Part shown: positions 56,501-59,832 of the stretch, piece by piece
Layout: every line of letters starts with the position of its first letter
How positions within the stretch are numbered: position 1 is the first letter of the stretch
From: Dugong dugon
Lineage: Eukaryota; Chordata; Mammalia; Sirenia; Dugongidae
Direction of reading: 5' to 3'
NCBI GenBank assembly: GCA_030035585.1
Contig: CM057468.1
Coordinates: 53,688,145 to 53,752,144, forward strand
Length of the DNA: 64,000 bases
Translations under genes and position numbers: made by a program
Notes under the pieces: model-generated
What the model was told of the DNA's origin: nothing
Seen by the model: the letters and a program-made list of their open reading frames with translations, nothing else
Database searches by the model: none

Positions 56501-56938
56501 TACCATATCCAGAGTCCTTGGGTGACACAAATAGTTAAGTACTCCCCTAGTAAATGAAAGGCTGGTGGTTTGAATCCACCCAGAGGCACCTCAGAAGAAA
56601 GGCCTAGAAATCTGCTTCCGAAATGTCACAGCCTCGAAAACCCTATGGAGTGCTGTTCTACTCTGCACACATGGGATCATCATGAGTCAGCAATGATTCG
56701 ACGGCAACCGGTTTAAGTTAGATTTACATATCGTTACCTACTTGGTCTCTGAGTAATGCTGATCCAGGTCAGTTTTTCTTGCAATAGTGGGAATTGGTAG
56801 AAGAGTTTTTCCTGACATTTTGCCCCTAAAAATATGCATTTTATATTTCATGACTTCTATGTGACGTTCGATATCTTGTGAAATGAAACAGGACCAGGAT
56901 TTATGGTTGCTCTTATTAGAAAGAATTGGCACTAAAAT
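11169..56938 (-). CDS. DNAH11: DNAH11 (partial): 18 exons of axonemal dynein heavy chain 11
   Basis: Outer-arm dynein heavy chain of motile cilia; the family hydrolyses ATP to slide doublet microtubules. Joining 18 minus-strand exons gives 3360 bases = 1120 codons without a stop, with every exon phase agreeing. The segment is the N-terminal tail: DHC_N1-type sequence, then the region before the linker, used in the family for heavy-chain dimerisation and intermediate-chain binding. No P-loop or AAA ring exon is present, as expected for this part. I recognise DNAH11 rather than DNAH9 or DNAH17 from stretches such as [19 protein letters not shown] and [18 protein letters not shown]; this is memory, not a search. 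Neither the start codon nor the 3' end is in the window. Introns run from 95 bases to about 8 kb and are filled with retroelements, nearly all antisense to the gene at the exon edges. Confidence 0.93.
11355..11471 (-). CDS. DNAH11: DNAH11 exon (17th seen; residues 1053-1091)
   Basis: 117 bases = 39 codons. Acceptor TTTTTTGTAG, reading [20 protein letters not shown] to ...[12 protein letters not shown], donor GAT|GTAAGC. ELPERW followed by a K-rich helix is a conserved block just before the linker. Confidence 0.94.
11926..12118 (+). repeat. AfroSINE (plus), longer-type body
   Basis: Diverged copy with gattaagtgctc, ccagaggtgccttggaagagagg and ggggtctccgtaagtcagaat. It carries the ccagaggtgccttggaag middle block and ends in an aacaac repeat. 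Confidence 0.8.
12119..13840. other. Intron, mostly unassigned
   Basis: No exon seen. 13270-13560 resembles an old mammalian repeat (gtttttgagcagggaaaggtc, then gctgttgctgtggctgagg), family not assigned. The ORFs here are short and without recognisable content. Confidence 0.35.
13845..14935 (+). mobile_element. L1 3' fragment (ORF2 end + 3'UTR)
   Basis: 5'-truncated old L1. Matches ORF2 C-terminal DNA (aatgggagaaaatatttgcaa, cccagtaattccactcctagg, caatggatgaatagataaac) and the 3'UTR (ctttaaaatggttaattttatg), ending in an A-rich tail. Confidence 0.85.
14936..15577. other. Intron, nothing certain
   Basis: Includes aagctctgagaggttaagtaacttgcc near 15023, a possible MIR piece. Otherwise unassigned, with no coding exon seen. 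Confidence 0.35.
15578..15818 (+). repeat. MIR SINE close to a DNAH11 donor
   Basis: Near-complete MIR: tagcgattaagaataa head, tgtgactttgagagagttattaaatc, cctgtaaaatgcaaac, cgtgcatgtaaagtgctt, and a gttattattatt-like end. It stops about 19 bases from the donor of the exon at 15837. Confidence 0.85.
15837..16059 (-). CDS. DNAH11: DNAH11 exon (16th seen; residues 978-1052)
   Basis: 223 bases. Acceptor TTTAATAG, one base completes Ser978, then 74 codons [19 protein letters not shown] to ...[10 protein letters not shown], donor GAG|GTAAGT. The [13 protein letters not shown]...DELFEPLK...LLE pattern is a strongly conserved block of axonemal heavy chains upstream of the linker. A MIR ends about 19 bases past the donor. 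Confidence 0.95.
16066..16128. repeat. (TA)n/(CA)n microsatellite
   Basis: Alternating ta and ca repeats directly upstream of the acceptor of the exon ending at 16059. Confidence 0.85.
16309..16478 (-). CDS. DNAH11: DNAH11 exon (15th seen; residues 922-978)
   Basis: 170 bases: 56 codons plus two. Acceptor CTAATTATAG, reading [20 protein letters not shown] to ...[11 protein letters not shown] plus AG, donor CAG|GTAGCC, a poor donor (C at +5 and +6). Introns of 95 and 249 bases flank it. Confidence 0.94.
16574..16828 (-). CDS. DNAH11: DNAH11 exon (14th seen; residues 837-921)
   Basis: 255 bases = 85 codons. Acceptor CTCATTTAG, reading [20 protein letters not shown] to ...[12 protein letters not shown], donor CAG|GTAAGG. 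It includes the motif [20 protein letters not shown], matched by tail sequence in related axonemal chains. Confidence 0.95.
17045..17278 (+). mobile_element. L1 3'-end fragment with long TSD
   Basis: L1 3'UTR sequence (ttagtggttaccatggg, gggacactcagtttaagtt, tgtcactgaataatacacg) ending in A. Flanked by aaaagctaatacctatttaca at 17024-17044 and 17279-17299; at least 17 bases are unambiguous. The right copy is at +11 to +31 of the intron after the exon at 17310. Confidence 0.85.
17310..17642 (-). CDS. DNAH11: DNAH11 exon (13th seen; residues 726-836)
   Basis: 333 bases = 111 codons. Acceptor GTTTCTAG, reading [19 protein letters not shown], then ...[20 protein letters not shown] and ...SHLEIANYQ, donor CAG|GTATTT. 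An L1 3' fragment with a target duplication starts 11 bases into the next intron. Confidence 0.95.
17643..18647. other. Intron, mostly unassigned
   Basis: 18165-18272 resembles a MER5-type (hAT) fragment (tgcaaaccatctatgagaagcc, gtttgggaaacactagac). The rest shows no exon or clear repeat. Confidence 0.35.
18648..19818 (+). mobile_element. L2 LINE 3' part, split by an LTR
   Basis: L2-type 3' sequence in two pieces, 18648-18802 and 19316-19818: ctcatattccttcctctttcaggcctctgcgcaaat, ggccttcccaact, and aggatgtcagctccatgaga. The LTR at 18803-19315 separates them. Confidence 0.75.
18803..19315 (+). mobile_element. Solo LTR, MaLR/ERVL type
   Basis: Begins TGTCATGGATTGAATTGTG and ends ...AACTAAGACA, with aataaatttctctttgttaaag near the end and the ggtatttctgttatagcagcac block typical of MLT1/MST LTRs. 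Flanks gtccc and ttccc are a 4/5 match to a 5-base duplication. No viral genes. Confidence 0.8.
19826..19928 (+). repeat. MIR fragment
   Basis: 3' half of a MIR: gttgtgagggttatgtgagatgatata, then cacataatggcattcaacaaatg. Confidence 0.6.
20266..20658 (-). CDS. DNAH11: DNAH11 exon (12th seen; residues 595-725)
   Basis: 393 bases = 131 codons, the largest exon in the window. Acceptor TTTTGCACAG, reading [20 protein letters not shown]..., through [15 protein letters not shown] and ...[16 protein letters not shown], donor GAG|GTAATT. It contains charged, helix-forming sequence typical of the tail bundle. Confidence 0.95.
20819..20923 (-). CDS. DNAH11: DNAH11 exon (11th seen; residues 560-594)
   Basis: 105 bases = 35 codons. 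Acceptor TTTTCATAG, reading [20 protein letters not shown] to ...KKRNTILK, donor AAG|GTTTGT. The REVKYLL...P stretch is widely conserved in dynein heavy-chain tails. A 160-base intron separates it from the next exon. Confidence 0.93.
20924..21747. other. Intron, nothing recognised
   Basis: No repeat or exon I can name. Confidence 0.4.
21748..21953 (-). repeat. AfroSINE (minus)
   Basis: Plus strand reads poly(A)-like, then actcattgccatcaagtcaatt..., ending gcaccaccaggctcc, the reverse complement of the SINE head. Confidence 0.88.
22187..23342 (-). mobile_element. RTE-type LINE, 5'-truncated
   Basis: Minus-strand reading gives RTE reverse-transcriptase C-terminal pieces, e.g. [18 protein letters not shown] and [20 protein letters not shown], and ends with the RTE/AfroSINE-type tail (gccatcaagtcagttccaac). 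The duplication tctcaggacttt is at 22175-22186 and 23343-23354. Frames are broken. Confidence 0.88.
23355..24667. other. AT-rich intron
   Basis: Contains ta/ca simple-repeat sequence around 23800-23880. 24350-24480 may be an old LINE or DNA repeat. No exon seen. Confidence 0.4.
24668..24863 (-). CDS. DNAH11: DNAH11 exon (10th seen; residues 494-559)
   Basis: 196 bases. Acceptor TCTTACAG, one base, then 65 codons [19 protein letters not shown] to ...[11 protein letters not shown], donor AAG|GTAAGG. It is part of the helical tail. Confidence 0.93.
24864..25434. other. Intron, nothing recognised
   Basis: 571 bases between two DNAH11 exons, AT-rich. Confidence 0.45.
25435..25559 (-). CDS. DNAH11: DNAH11 exon (9th seen; residues 453-494)
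   Basis: 125 bases: 41 codons plus two bases. Acceptor CAACTTGCAG, reading [20 protein letters not shown] to ...[10 protein letters not shown] plus CT, donor CT|GTAAGA. The two bases join A from the next exon to make Leu494. Confidence 0.93.
25880..26160 (+). mobile_element. L1 3'-end fragment
   Basis: Old L1 3'UTR: gggagctctctgtacctctgaacaatttttctgtaaacctaaaactgctct, then A11. Left edge uncertain. The tail ends 50 bases from the donor of the exon at 26211. Confidence 0.7.
26174..26211. repeat. Tandem duplication including a splice donor
   Basis: atccatcacttacc occurs at 26174-26187 and 26198-26211. On the minus strand both copies read GGTAAGTGATGGAT, so the exon donor is repeated 24 bases downstream. 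Confidence 0.9.
26211..26348 (-). CDS. DNAH11: DNAH11 exon (8th seen; residues 407-452)
   Basis: 138 bases = 46 codons. Acceptor GATTTTTATAG, reading [20 protein letters not shown] to ...LYNEHMKQ, donor CAG|GTAAGT. The donor and 13 following bases are repeated 24 bp further into the intron, giving two GTAAGT motifs in tandem. Confidence 0.93.
26349..27424. other. Intron, mostly unassigned
   Basis: 26740-26785 (gagagctgactcgacagcatctaacaacacc) resembles an RTE/AfroSINE tail on the plus strand. 26790-27300 is GC-richer than its surroundings and is unassigned. Confidence 0.35.
27425..27645 (-). repeat. MIR SINE (minus)
   Basis: Plus strand shows the reversed MIR: tgctatgtgccaggcactatt, then caaatgaggaaactgaggtc, ggtaacttgccca and cagctggtggcagag. 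Confidence 0.8.
28350..28766 (-). repeat. AfroSINE (minus) split by another AfroSINE
   Basis: Host SINE pieces 28350-28445 (tail side) and 28651-28766 (head side), interrupted by the plus-strand copy at 28446-28650. Confidence 0.88.
28446..28650 (+). repeat. AfroSINE (plus) nested in an AfroSINE
   Basis: Full copy from aaggagccctggtggcacagtg to gacagcaatgggtttgggtt. Target duplication taatctttcagaa (28433-28445) / taatctttcggaa (28651-28663), one mismatch. Confidence 0.93.
28786..30109. other. Intron with small repeat pieces
   Basis: 28786-28825 is an AfroSINE tail fragment (ccattgccatccagtcaattc). T20 at 29379-29398. Nothing else assigned, no exon seen. Confidence 0.4.
30110..30420 (+). 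mobile_element. Old L1/HAL1-like 3' fragment
   Basis: Weak match to late ORF2/3'UTR of old L1: gatagaatactacacagcaaat, then atatgatgtcacttttgtcaaa. Edges approximate. Confidence 0.5.
31002..31559 (+). pseudogene. Tigger transposase, C-terminal remnant
   Basis: 185 open codons. From about residue 25 it follows the C-terminal region of Tigger/TIGD1-type transposases: a [20 protein letters not shown]-type helix (compare ELELEVEPEDVTELL in TIGD1, from memory), then [20 protein letters not shown] and a final [10 protein letters not shown] resembling QTSLLSYFKK. The catalytic DDE residues lie upstream in the family and are absent. The open frame is notable for an old element, but no promoter or splicing to a host gene is visible. 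Confidence 0.75.
31737..31754 (+). repeat. G-rich tract
   Basis: G runs of 6, 7 and 3 separated by single T, inside the Tigger copy. Fewer than four separate runs, so quadruplex formation is possible only by splitting runs. Confidence 0.8.
32277..32393 (-). CDS. DNAH11: DNAH11 exon (7th seen; residues 368-406)
   Basis: 117 bases = 39 codons. Acceptor GTTTTACAG, reading [20 protein letters not shown] to ...[11 protein letters not shown], donor AAG|GTTAGT. Too short for an ORF call by itself; phase and sequence join it cleanly to both neighbours. Confidence 0.93.
32394..33179. other. Intron, nothing recognised
   Basis: No repeat family or exon identified. Confidence 0.4.
33180..33772 (-). repeat. 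MIR (minus), split by a SINE
   Basis: Pieces 33180-33265 (aaatgctttacattattaactc) and 33598-33772 (attatctaggtgagaaaac, gaagttaaataattgcccaaggtca, aacctggctcc). The tRNA-Gly-headed SINE sits between them. Confidence 0.75.
33266..33597 (-). repeat. tRNA-Gly-headed SINE with RTE-derived body
   Basis: On the minus strand it begins gcattagtggatcagtggtag / aattctcacc, close to the tRNA-Gly(GCC) head with its A box, followed by a B-box-like gattcagttcc. The body matches the RTE 5' region seen at 47760-47890 (gcttgcatgttg, agagcttccagacc), then the RTE 3' region (gatggcgcaggactaggcagc) and tail. Not a functional tRNA. Confidence 0.78.
33620..33826. repeat. Inverted duplication, arm 1
   Basis: 207 bases matching the reverse complement of 34360-34563 at roughly 90% by eye. 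It includes part of the MIR and about 55 bases of non-MIR sequence (gtttctaagtaggaatcc...). Confidence 0.88.
34360..34563. repeat. Inverted duplication, arm 2
   Basis: Partner of 33620-33826 across a 533-base spacer. It contains a plus-strand MIR segment (34433-34563) with the same flanking unique sequence. Confidence 0.88.
34625..35395 (+). mobile_element. L2 LINE 3' part
   Basis: L2 3' sequence: ctccaaggcctcctcagcatccttaggataacattcc, ggtcctgcatggtctgcaccc, and tctcaataaatatttattgaag at the end. No open reading frame of use. Confidence 0.82.
35396..35904. other. Intron, unassigned
   Basis: 35440-35600 resembles the same unassigned old repeat as 61010-61380 (aagggttttgattagag, ctcactcaggcagctgtgtgg). 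No exon. Confidence 0.35.
35905..36478 (-). mobile_element. L1 ORF2 fragment (minus)
   Basis: Reverse complement of the L1 reverse-transcriptase region: ctttcaccattaagtataatg, catctatattcataatggatattggtctgtagtt, ggtatcagggtaatactag, tttaaatgtttggtagaatttt. Truncated on both sides. Confidence 0.85.
36479..37217. other. Intron, nothing recognised
   Basis: No exon or named repeat. Confidence 0.4.
37218..37427 (+). repeat. AfroSINE (plus), longer type
   Basis: gatgtccctgggtagtgcaaac to caactcaacaggcaactgg, with the cacccagagttacctcgga middle block. Confidence 0.87.
37828..38009 (+). repeat. AfroSINE (plus), 3' portion deleted
   Basis: aaggagttcctggtgggtgcaaac to cagtcaactcgatgacaatt, then T-rich. 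Lacks the ttctactctg...catgagtca segment found in other copies. Confidence 0.87.
38010..38594. other. Intron, nothing recognised
   Basis: AT-rich; no exon or named repeat. Confidence 0.4.
38595..38745 (+). repeat. MIR-type SINE near a donor
   Basis: ctggttcctgatggaccactaactagcc, caggcaagtcattcaatctcc, ggttggacttagtgg, ccttttccagctttgcactgatagaattctat-like end. About 30 bases from the donor of the exon at 38776. Confidence 0.6.
38776..38943 (-). CDS. DNAH11: DNAH11 exon (6th seen; residues 312-367)
   Basis: 168 bases = 56 codons, phase 0 both ends. Acceptor TTTTTACAAAG, reading [19 protein letters not shown] to ...[11 protein letters not shown], donor ATG|GTAATA. The [13 protein letters not shown] stretch is a DHC_N1 signature shared by beta-type heavy chains. 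A MIR copy ends about 30 bases beyond the donor. Confidence 0.93.
38944..40072. other. Intron, nothing recognised
   Basis: 1.1 kb AT-rich intron with a short gtgtgtgtgtg tract near 39545. Confidence 0.45.
40073..40306 (-). CDS. DNAH11: DNAH11 exon (5th seen; residues 234-311)
   Basis: 234 bases = 78 codons, phase 0 both ends. Acceptor CCCTAG, reading [18 protein letters not shown], then ...[23 protein letters not shown], donor GAG|GTATTT, a weak donor lacking G at +5. The WDF and [11 protein letters not shown] stretches are typical of the axonemal heavy-chain tail. Confidence 0.93.
40307..40723. other. Intron, nothing recognised
   Basis: No repeat or exon identified. Confidence 0.4.
40724..40925 (+). 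repeat. AfroSINE (plus), about 200 bp type
   Basis: ggagccctggtgacacagtgg head, gggagaaagatgtgacagtctgctt middle, ctgactcaacagcaacagg tail. Confidence 0.92.
40926..42084. other. Intron, nothing recognised
   Basis: No exon or named repeat; includes an A/T-rich tract near 41108-41140. Confidence 0.4.
42085..42255 (+). repeat. MIR-type SINE
   Basis: gagacctgactgtgatcc, tctcagcttccttatctgcaaaacgaggg, tgaattaagtgaacctcaag. Diverged. Confidence 0.6.
42399..42603 (-). repeat. AfroSINE (minus)
   Basis: aacccactgccaccaagtcagttc, gccccatagggctttctggg, ending at the degraded head gtcacccaagga. Confidence 0.85.
42737..42922 (+). repeat. AfroSINE (plus)
   Basis: agtggccctggtggcaaggtgg to aaaatcgactcgacgacagcgggtt; the ttctactctgtcc segment is deleted. 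Confidence 0.92.
43215..43428 (-). repeat. AfroSINE (minus)
   Basis: ttgttgatgttaggttccagtcaagtc tail side to ccaccagggcttctt head side. Confidence 0.88.
43429..44059. other. Intron with an unassigned 62-codon ORF
   Basis: 43507-43695 (plus) is GC-richer than its surroundings and open for 62 codons, Pro/Ala/Glu-rich. I do not recognise it; it has no splice or expression signals I can support. A short tatata tract is at 43747-43764. Confidence 0.3.
44060..44480 (+). mobile_element. Old L1/HAL1-like fragment
   Basis: gattgtaccctttgattaac, aggaattcatactaagcaaat, ggctggaaacaaccaaaacgtcc, aataataaattgtatg match late L1 ORF2/3' sequence of old subfamilies. Confidence 0.6.
44547..44700 (+). repeat. 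MIR SINE
   Basis: gacagcatagtggttaagagtctctgccacttacta, then tgttgctgtgaggattaaatt and acctggcaaatagtaggcac. Internal deletion. Confidence 0.85.
44701..46002. other. Intron, mostly unassigned
   Basis: 45700-45807 looks like a MER5-type (hAT) end (caatggctctaaattgcat..., ccttaggtggttcagatacat, aagagccactg). The remainder shows no exon or named repeat. Confidence 0.4.
46003..47890 (-). mobile_element. RTE-type LINE (minus), 5' end present, 3' truncated
   Basis: Minus reading begins near cttgcatgttgctgtgatgctgg and runs through the endonuclease ([39 protein letters not shown]) to the start of the reverse transcriptase ([13 protein letters not shown]), where homology stops. The 3' half is absent, unusual for LINEs, so a deletion is likely. 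Frames are broken by stops. Confidence 0.85.
47925..47972. repeat. (TA)n-rich microsatellite
   Basis: Interrupted tatata with tgcata and cacata units beside the RTE 5' end. Confidence 0.85.
48367..48578 (-). CDS. DNAH11: DNAH11 exon (4th seen; residues 163-233)
   Basis: 212 bases. Acceptor TTTCCTTTCAG, two bases finish Ala163, then 70 codons [19 protein letters not shown] to ...[12 protein letters not shown], donor CAG|GTATGT. It belongs to the DHC_N1 tail. Introns of 6.2 kb (5') and 8.1 kb (3') isolate it, with inverted RTE copies on both sides (46003-47890 minus; 49343-52959 plus). Confidence 0.93.
48745..49140 (-). mobile_element. RTE deletion derivative (non-autonomous)
   Basis: Minus reading has the RTE 5' region (gtttcagtggagcttccagac, tattgtctgatatagccctgggag) joined directly to the RTE 3' region (cacagtggctgcaacaatgg, atggtgcaggaccagg) and tail. 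The protein-coding middle is missing. Confidence 0.8.
50541..50568 (+). repeat. Poly(A) run inside RTE
   Basis: 28 A in the RTE coding region before the RT domain. Confidence 0.9.
50750..51227 (+). mobile_element. Solo LTR, MaLR/ERVL type, inside RTE
   Basis: TGTCATGGTTTGAATTATG ... GACTAAGACA with a perfect 5-base duplication aaaac (50745-50749, 51228-51232). Same subfamily as 18803-19315 (shared ttggctagg, ggcagttgtgttag-like and gaagccttcccctggagctga segments). No viral coding sequence. Confidence 0.9.
53085..53217 (+). mobile_element. L1 3'-end fragment
   Basis: gaatatactaaaacacagggaattgtacactttaaaatg, gtgtgaatttgacctc, A11. Confidence 0.75.
53218..53978. other. Intron, nothing recognised
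   Basis: No exon or named repeat. Confidence 0.4.
53979..54116 (+). repeat. AfroSINE (plus), truncated
   Basis: ggtccctaggttgcgcaaatgg to gagaaaaccctatcagcc with an internal A14; the 3' half is missing and L1 sequence follows directly. Confidence 0.8.
54117..54475 (+). mobile_element. L1 3' fragment
   Basis: ctacaacatggatgaactctg, ggttaccaagggctgggggg, gtacacttaaaattggctaaaatgg: ORF2 end and 3'UTR of an old L1. Confidence 0.85.
54784..54883 (-). CDS. DNAH11: DNAH11 exon (3rd seen; residues 130-163)
   Basis: 100 bases, phase 0 in and phase 1 out. Acceptor AATTTAG, reading [20 protein letters not shown] to ...DIFSTVEN plus one base, donor G|GTAAGA. Too short to stand alone as an ORF; found by its frame match to the flanking exons and the dynein sequence. 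Confidence 0.92.
54884..55630. other. Intron, nothing recognised
   Basis: AT-rich intron between two DNAH11 exons. Confidence 0.45.
55644..55856 (+). repeat. AfroSINE (plus) on a DNAH11 splice donor
   Basis: gggagccctggtgctgcagtgg to ctctatggcaatggtttgg plus T-rich tail. Perfect 13-base duplication tctacttacttga at 55631-55643 and 55857-55869; the right copy spans the exon/intron border of the exon at 55866. Confidence 0.95.
55866..56055 (-). CDS. DNAH11: DNAH11 exon (2nd seen; residues 66-129)
   Basis: 190 bases. Acceptor TTTCTAG, one base to finish Lys66, then 63 codons ([19 protein letters not shown]... to ...[11 protein letters not shown]), donor CAA|GTAAGT. Start of the DHC_N1 region. 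The last four exon bases and first nine intron bases are repeated 226 bp downstream as an AfroSINE target duplication. Reading past the donor would add 35 codons and stop at 55758-55760. Confidence 0.93.
56056..56507. other. Intron, nothing recognised
   Basis: AT-rich; no named repeat. Confidence 0.45.
56508..56719 (+). repeat. AfroSINE (plus), longer type
   Basis: cagagtccttgggtgacacaaat, then cacccagaggcacctcagaag and cgacggcaaccggttt. It ends about 22 bases from the donor of the exon at 56742. Duplication unclear (possibly catatc on both sides). Confidence 0.88.
56742..56938 (-). CDS. DNAH11: DNAH11 exon (1st seen; segment residues 1-66)
   Basis: 197 bases, entered in phase 0 after TTTCTCTAG and left with two bases (AA) before donor GTAGGT. 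It reads [18 protein letters not shown] onward, ends ...DLDQHYSET, and completes a Lys codon with the next exon. It lies in the N-terminal tail. A competing GT four bases further (exon end 56738) would break the phase with the next exon, so 56742 is chosen. An AfroSINE ends about 22 bases into the following intron. Confidence 0.88.
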
Positions 56939-57797
56939 CTAGAGAAAGAGAAACATTGTACATAGGAGTTACATTAATTTACAAATGTGCCCTTCAAAGA
57001 TTTTCTTGTCATACAAAATCAGCAACAAAGCCACTTAATTTCATAAAGATCCTCATATGATACCATACCTACAAAGAGAGGACAAAGTCAGTGAACCATT
57101 TATACCTAATCAATTAGATATAAATTCTTTCAAAGTAGAAATACTATATACTGCTTGCTATTCACTTTCCCATTTATCAATCATTTGTGGAGGGTCCCTG
57201 TGACCCAAATGCTACATGAAATAAGAAAAATCAAGTCAAGTAAGTAAACTGCTTTTTTAACACAAACTGAACACATTGGCAGGTATATTAGTGAAAAAAT
57301 CTCTTCGAATCACATAGAATCTAGGAGTAAATTAATCTTTTCAAGCCCTAGGTGGCATCCCAGTGGATTAAAATTTGGGTAATGAGGAAGATGTTTATTC
57401 TACCACATGGACCTTTTTCAGAACTCCTTCTACCATTAAATTGAGAATATCAATGAAACGATGTATGTGAAAACCCATAGAATGTTTTTTTCTATTCCCA
57501 GAGCCTCACATGTATTAGATACAAAAGGGTATCTTGAGTATTCTCTTCTAGCTTTCCAACATCCTTCTAATCCCCTTCCAACATCAAGTAATTTTAATTA
57601 TTTTTTCATTTTCCTGATATAATCTTTCCAGTTGATTAGCATTATACCAAAATTTTGATTAACTAACATGCTCAGAAGACAGCTATCCTACCTTTTAAAA
57701 ATTTATGCTGATAATACAATCTTCTAGTTAATTAAAAATAAACCTGAAGTTTCATTTTTGTTTCCTACTGGGGTTGAAACAAATCTCTCCAAATTGT
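56939..57797. other. Intron, no upstream exon found
   Basis: The preceding DNAH11 exon was looked for on the minus strand here and further right but not recognised. Confidence 0.4.
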
Positions 57798-58336
57798 TGT
57801 CATGGACTGAATTGTGTCTCCCCCAAATATGTGTTGGAATACTAACCCCTATAACTGTGGAAAAGCCCTGGTGGTGCAGTGGCTAAGAGACAGAGCTGCT
57901 AACCAAAAGGTCAGCAGTTCAAATCCACCAGCCAGTCCTTGGAAACTCTATGGGGCAGTTCTACTCTGTCATATAGGGTCACTATGAGTCAGCCAACGGG
58001 TTTGGTTTTAACAGGTTTTATACCTGTGGATGCAATATAATGTAATCACTTTCTATAATGCAAGTGAGTATTATGTTAAGTAGGCTATACCAGTATAGGA
58101 TGTGTCTAAACTTAATCATTTCTGATTTATAAAAATGGTCTTTAGACACAGAGACAAGCACATACTGGGGAAGACAGTTACTGTTTGAGGATAGACATGA
58201 ACCAAGGAAGGAATCAACACAGCTGAGACCCTGGTTTGTACTTTTAGCTTTCAGAACTGTGAGAAAATAAATTTCTGTTCTTTAAAGCCACTCACTTGTG
58301 GTATTTCTGTTACAGAAGCACTAGGAAATTAAGATA
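57798..58336 (+). mobile_element. MaLR LTR (MST/MLT1-like) split by an AfroSINE
   Basis: TGTCATGGACTGAATTGTG start and ttctgttacagaagcac...aagata end, typical of MST/MLT1. The AfroSINE at 57862-58018 interrupts it. Flanks attgt and gttgt may be a 5-base duplication. Confidence 0.82.
57862..58018 (+). repeat. AfroSINE (plus), short type, nested in an LTR
   Basis: aaagccctggtggtgcagtgg to gtcagccaacgggtttggtttt. Lacks the gtctgctt...taaagattacag middle block. Duplication tataactgtgga / tatacctgtgga (57850-57861, 58019-58030). Confidence 0.92.
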
Positions 58337-59049
58337 GTTGTATTATTACATTTTCCTGCTTAGCACTCACCACACGTAAAGCTGGAATACAGAGACAATA
58401 AGAAATAGCTCCTGCCCTCGAAGTCAGGAGGGCAGGTGGATGCCTGAGCTTGGAATGTAGGAGACAGGCCTCAGCTGGAGAGGGAAGTTTGAGAGTTCCC
58501 AGTAGATCATCATCAATGACTGTTCATTAGGGTATATCTGAGTCAAACTCCAAAGATTATACACTACTGAATATTGATGAAGAGTATAAAAGGTCATTTA
58601 AATGAGAAAAAAAATGAAGTCACAAATGACTTCCACCCTCCCTTCAGTTCAAATCCTTGGTCTATTCCCTTCCTCACGCTATGCCACTTAAGGACCATAA
58701 CACTGGAAAACTTTCTCAATACTTTCTCATCCAATTGCTACCTCAGGAACCTGGTCCCTTCTACTCCACAACTGAGTCACCAATTTACCAATCCTTGCAG
58801 TCAGTGTTTTCTTCCTTCTAACCAATCGTCGAGAAAGTTACATGTTAATTAGCTTGGGATGCAAGTCATAAAGGATCACTAACATTCCATTTACCTCTAA
58901 AACTTCCAAATTAAGCTGTCCCTGATTTAAAAAAAAAAAAAAAAACACCAACTTTCATAGAACATGCATTACCACAACTGTCTTTCAGTAAATACATGGA
59001 TTTGGGTTTGGGTTTGACAATTTGCTTTGCTAGCAACTAACTGATTGGA
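58337..59049. other. Intron, mostly unassigned
   Basis: A-run of 17 at about 58929-58945. No exon or confident repeat. Confidence 0.35.
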
Positions 59050-59265
59050 AAGTTCCATGGCTATGTATTTTCTAATCTGCCTCTCCAGCCTTACTTCTCA
59101 CCATGCTCTCATTCCCAAATTCAGTTACACTAAATTTCTCCATTTCTAAAAGTGCGACCTGCACTTCCCCACCTCTGAGCCTCGGTCTGTCCTGCTCCCT
59201 CTGTTCAGAATACCCTACCTCCATCTTCTACATCTAGCTATCTCCTACTTGTCCTTGAAGAAGCG
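59050..59265 (+). mobile_element. L2-like fragment
   Basis: tctaatctgcctctccagccttac, accatgctctcattccc, ctgctccctctgttcagaatacc resemble the L2 3' region. Confidence 0.6.
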
Positions 59266-59559
59266 GCAAATAATTTAGCACCCAAATGGCGATGCTTTGA
59301 AAGTAAATAGAAGCACTAGAAATTACTAACAGATGTTAAGTGATCTACAAGAGACTAGAATTTTAACTGCCCCAAGGCAAACCAAGACCTATGAATGCCC
59401 TATTTAAGACCTCCCTCCTCCCCTGATACCTTCCAAATGGGGAGATGCTTACCTAGGCACCCACAGAGTCTGGTAGCACCCCTATCACAGCCCTGGCTAC
59501 ACTGGTGGGTTAGCTGTCTGTCTCTCTGATTAAGCTGCATGTTTGTTTGTTTTTTTAAA

Positions 59560-59832
59560 TGGCTGTGGTCTTTCAGAAGTAGATCACCAGTCAGGACAGA
59601 AGGAAACGAGGAACCTAGGATGGAAATGGTGAGAGTGCTGACACATTGTGGTGAATTAAACCAATATTACAGAGCACTTTATGTATAAACTATCCAATGG
59701 GAAACCAAGAAAAGAAAAAAAAAAAAAGGAGATCTCCAGGCCTTTTTTTCTGAGGAGCCTCTGGGTAGATCTGAACTGCCAACCTTTCAGTTAGTAGCCA
59801 AGCACTGAACTGCTGCGCCACCAGGCACTCCT
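59560..59832 (-). repeat. AfroSINE (minus), split by an L1 stub
   Basis: Pieces 59560-59590 and 59740-59832 (ending gctgcgccaccaggcactcc), interrupted at 59591-59729. Confidence 0.8.
59591..59729 (+). mobile_element. L1 3'-end stub inside AfroSINE
   Basis: 139 bases ending in an A-run, with cattgtggtgaattaaaccaatatt resembling the L1 3'UTR at 11018-11120. Flanks agatcaccag / agatctccag (59581-59590, 59730-59739) match 9 of 10. Confidence 0.65.
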
